Source: Acidobacteriota bacterium
GTDB lineage: Bacteria; Acidobacteriota; Terriglobia; Bryobacterales; Bryobacteraceae
NCBI GenBank assembly: GCA_947470805.1
Contig: CANIVU010000056.1
Coordinates: 1 to 53,437 of the forward strand
Direction of reading: 5' to 3'
Length of the DNA stretch: 53,437 nucleotides
In this document: positions 52,058-53,437 of the stretch, one piece after another
Numbering within the stretch: the stretch's first letter is position 1
Layout of the letters: each line of letters begins with the position of its first letter
Notes under the pieces: generated by a model
Database searches by the model: none
What the model was told of the DNA's origin: nothing
The model's input: the letters and a program-made list of their open reading frames with translations, nothing else
Position numbers and translations under genes: made by a program

Positions 52058-53314
52058 TTAGTGGAAGCGGCCGGTGGGGCCTTCGTCGAGGAGTTCGAGG
52101 GCGTTGATGGCGGCGTAGTTTTCCGTGGGGGCGAAGAGGACGCGGATGTTGCCCTGGGCGTCCGGGTTTAGGTGGCTGAACGATTTGTGGGCGGCTTTGA
52201 CGGGGCCGCCGGCGATGTCGGCCAGGGAGACGTCGCGGGCGAGGGCGAGGCCGTTGGAGAAGATGTCGAAGACGCGGCGGGGCTTGGGGCCGGCTGGGGT
52301 GTTGACGCCGAAGTATTGTTCGGCACCCCAAACGTTGAGTTGGTACTGGTGACCGGGGACGGCGGGGAGGTTGTACTCGAAACGGCCGAAGCGCTCGTAG
52401 CGGAAGAGTTCGGGGACTTCGGCCTGAACGGGTTTCAGGCGCTCCACGGTGCGGCCGCCGGTGACGTAGCGGTCCGGCATCCAGACGCGGCCTTTGGCAT
52501 CGACGAGGGAGGTGGGCGCGCCGACGGCGAGGCGGAAGGGGAGAAGCTTGTCCTTCAGGCCGGGGACGATTTCGATGGCGTTGACGAAGGCTTTGTCGTT
52601 GAGATTCGACTCGAAACGGATGCGGAGCTTACCGTCGGCTTCGGGATGCTGGCCGGGAAACGCTTTCATCAAGGCCATGTTGGAGCCGCCGGCGTGGAGG
52701 ATGACGTCCATGTGGCCGATGGCCACCTTGCCGTTTAGGAGGATTTGGAAGAGGCGGCTGGACTCGCCGCCGCCGTTGAGATTGTCCTTGCCGTAGACGG
52801 TTTCGGCGAAGTGGATGCGGACTTCGTAGTCGCCGGGCGGGAGGGGGATCTCGTAGAAGAAGTCGCCTTCGCGGTGGCCTTTGTAGATTACCTGGTCGGG
52901 TGTGTTTTGGATCCAGGCGGAGGGCGTGTTGACGCCGCGGCCGCCGGTGAAGAAGCGGTCGCCGAGCCATTCGTGGCCGAGGGAGTCGACGTAGTGGCGG
53001 TCGGGGGAGCCGGCGAGAATACGGATGGAGTTGGTGGGGGTGGCGACGGGGATCGGGGGCGGGGTTGCGGCGACCGAGGCGGGGGATTGGGTGACGGTGC
53101 GGACGGTATAGGCGGTGGCGAACAGGGCGATGATTGTAAGCAGCACCCAGAGGAGGGGCTTGTTGTTGGCGGGTGGGAGCGCTGTGGGTGGGGTGACGAC
53201 TTCGAGCTGGGTGGCTGGGGCGGGGGCGTCGGCACGGTCGACGGTGATGGCGTATTTGCCGAGGGCGAGGCCGATGCGGGTGGGGCGATCGAGGCCGGCC
53301 CTCCGTGCCAACAT
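52058..53314 (-). CDS. Membrane-anchored protein with two malectin-like domains
   Basis: A 418-residue protein. A short Arg-rich N terminus is followed by one membrane span near residues 52-75 (PLLWVLLTIIALFATAYTV), a Pro-rich linker and two tandem malectin-type carbohydrate-binding domains: residues ~95-255 (HEWLGDRFFTGGRG, YEVRIHFAETVYG, FVNAIEIVPG) and ~265-415 (GRVWMPDRYVTGGRTV, AEQYFGVNTPAG, AINALELLDEG). The domains face the periplasm and probably bind glucose-rich glycans. In related bacteria such proteins sometimes follow an N-terminal DNA-binding domain, which is not visible here. Confidence 0.83.
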   Translation of the reverse strand: MLARRAGLDRPTRIGLALGKYAITVDRADAPAPATQLEVVTPPTALPPANNKPLLWVLLTIIALFATAYTVRTVTQSPASVAATPPPIPVATPTNSIRILAGSPDRHYVDSLGHEWLGDRFFTGGRGVNTPSAWIQNTPDQVIYKGHREGDFFYEIPLPPGDYEVRIHFAETVYGKDNLNGGGESSRLFQILLNGKVAIGHMDVILHAGGSNMALMKAFPGQHPEADGKLRIRFESNLNDKAFVNAIEIVPGLKDKLLPFRLAVGAPTSLVDAKGRVWMPDRYVTGGRTVERLKPVQAEVPELFRYERFGRFEYNLPAVPGHQYQLNVWGAEQYFGVNTPAGPKPRRVFDIFSNGLALARDVSLADIAGGPVKAAHKSFSHLNPDAQGNIRVLFAPTENYAAINALELLDEGPTGRFH

Positions 53315-53370
53315 AGGTGAGACAAATCCGGTTCGACTAATTAAAGAGCAGAGCGGGAAAGAGAACCGGA

Positions 53371-53437
53371 ATGAACAAGCAGCAGACGAACGGATCGACC
53401 ACGGCGTGGGGAGCCGCGGAACGGAGCGAAGGCGAGC
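53371..53437 (+). CDS. Start of a possible gene cut by the window edge
   Basis: An ATG at 53371 opens a frame (MNKQQTNGSTTAWGAAERSEG) that runs off the window with no stop. A weak purine-rich site (GGGAAAGAGA) precedes it. It is divergent from the malectin gene. Too little is visible to identify it, and it may not be real. Confidence 0.3.
   Translation, partial: MNKQQTNGSTTAWGAAERSEGE

Overview
The window is a dense, high-GC bacterial chromosome segment. Its gene mix suggests an Acidobacteriota member, most likely from the Bryobacterales/Solibacter branch. The grounds are two very large Oar-like TonB-dependent receptors with carboxypeptidase-regulatory N-domains, Tat-exported Gfo/Idh/MocA and sulfatase proteins, a DUF1080 protein, a malectin-domain membrane protein, many GTG/TTG starts and pervasive ATGA overlaps. 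This assignment is inference from protein families; no rRNA is present. There is no CRISPR array, integrase, transposase or prophage module.

Layout. 1-11.4 kb: the cut end of a tRNA-Lys; a membrane Fe-S oxidoreductase; a nucleotide-sugar SDR coupled to a TlpA-like thioredoxin; a convergent MntR-type regulator; an M28 peptidase / esterase / class III aminotransferase run; a PerR-AhpC-AhpD peroxide module whose promoter carries a 19-bp Fur/PerR-type palindrome between -35 and -10; MarC; and an MFS transporter. 11.4-18.7 kb: a DUF5666-like secreted protein and an Oar-like receptor, both with Gly-rich tracts, then a CpxR/CpxA-type two-component system whose kinase is split by a run of ten G, and a slipin. 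18.8-19.2 kb: a tRNA with unusual features followed by a cluster of hairpins.

19.2-25.7 kb: two divergent catabolic units (sulfatase plus exported Gfo/Idh/MocA; zinc ADH plus SDR) flank a perfect 9-3-9 palindrome; DinB and a phosphodiesterase-type hydrolase follow. 25.7-32.1 kb: a minus-strand Oar-like receptor and a three-gene unit (penicillin acylase, P-loop kinase, small membrane protein). 32.1-43.5 kb: CNNM/CBS protein, AlkD-like, a putative glycan-active beta-propeller protein, DoxX, DUF1080, APC permease, DUF58, a third TonB receptor, a lipase and a C45 Ntn hydrolase. 43.6-51.4 kb: a double parvulin protein, then a long aromatic amino acid operon: trpC-trpF-trpB-[minisatellite ORF]-trpA-chorismate mutase-DAHP synthase-tyrA. 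The window ends with an EfpL/YeiP-type elongation factor P paralogue, a malectin protein and the start of a possible further gene.

The features most worth a second look are these. A 123-bp tandem-repeat block sits inside the trp operon with a duplicated ATGAGTA junction. Strand base composition switches sharply at about 45.17 kb, independent of gene direction. A homopolymer breaks the sensor kinase. A class-I-shaped tRNA carries a UGA (serine) anticodon. There are also two likely operators.
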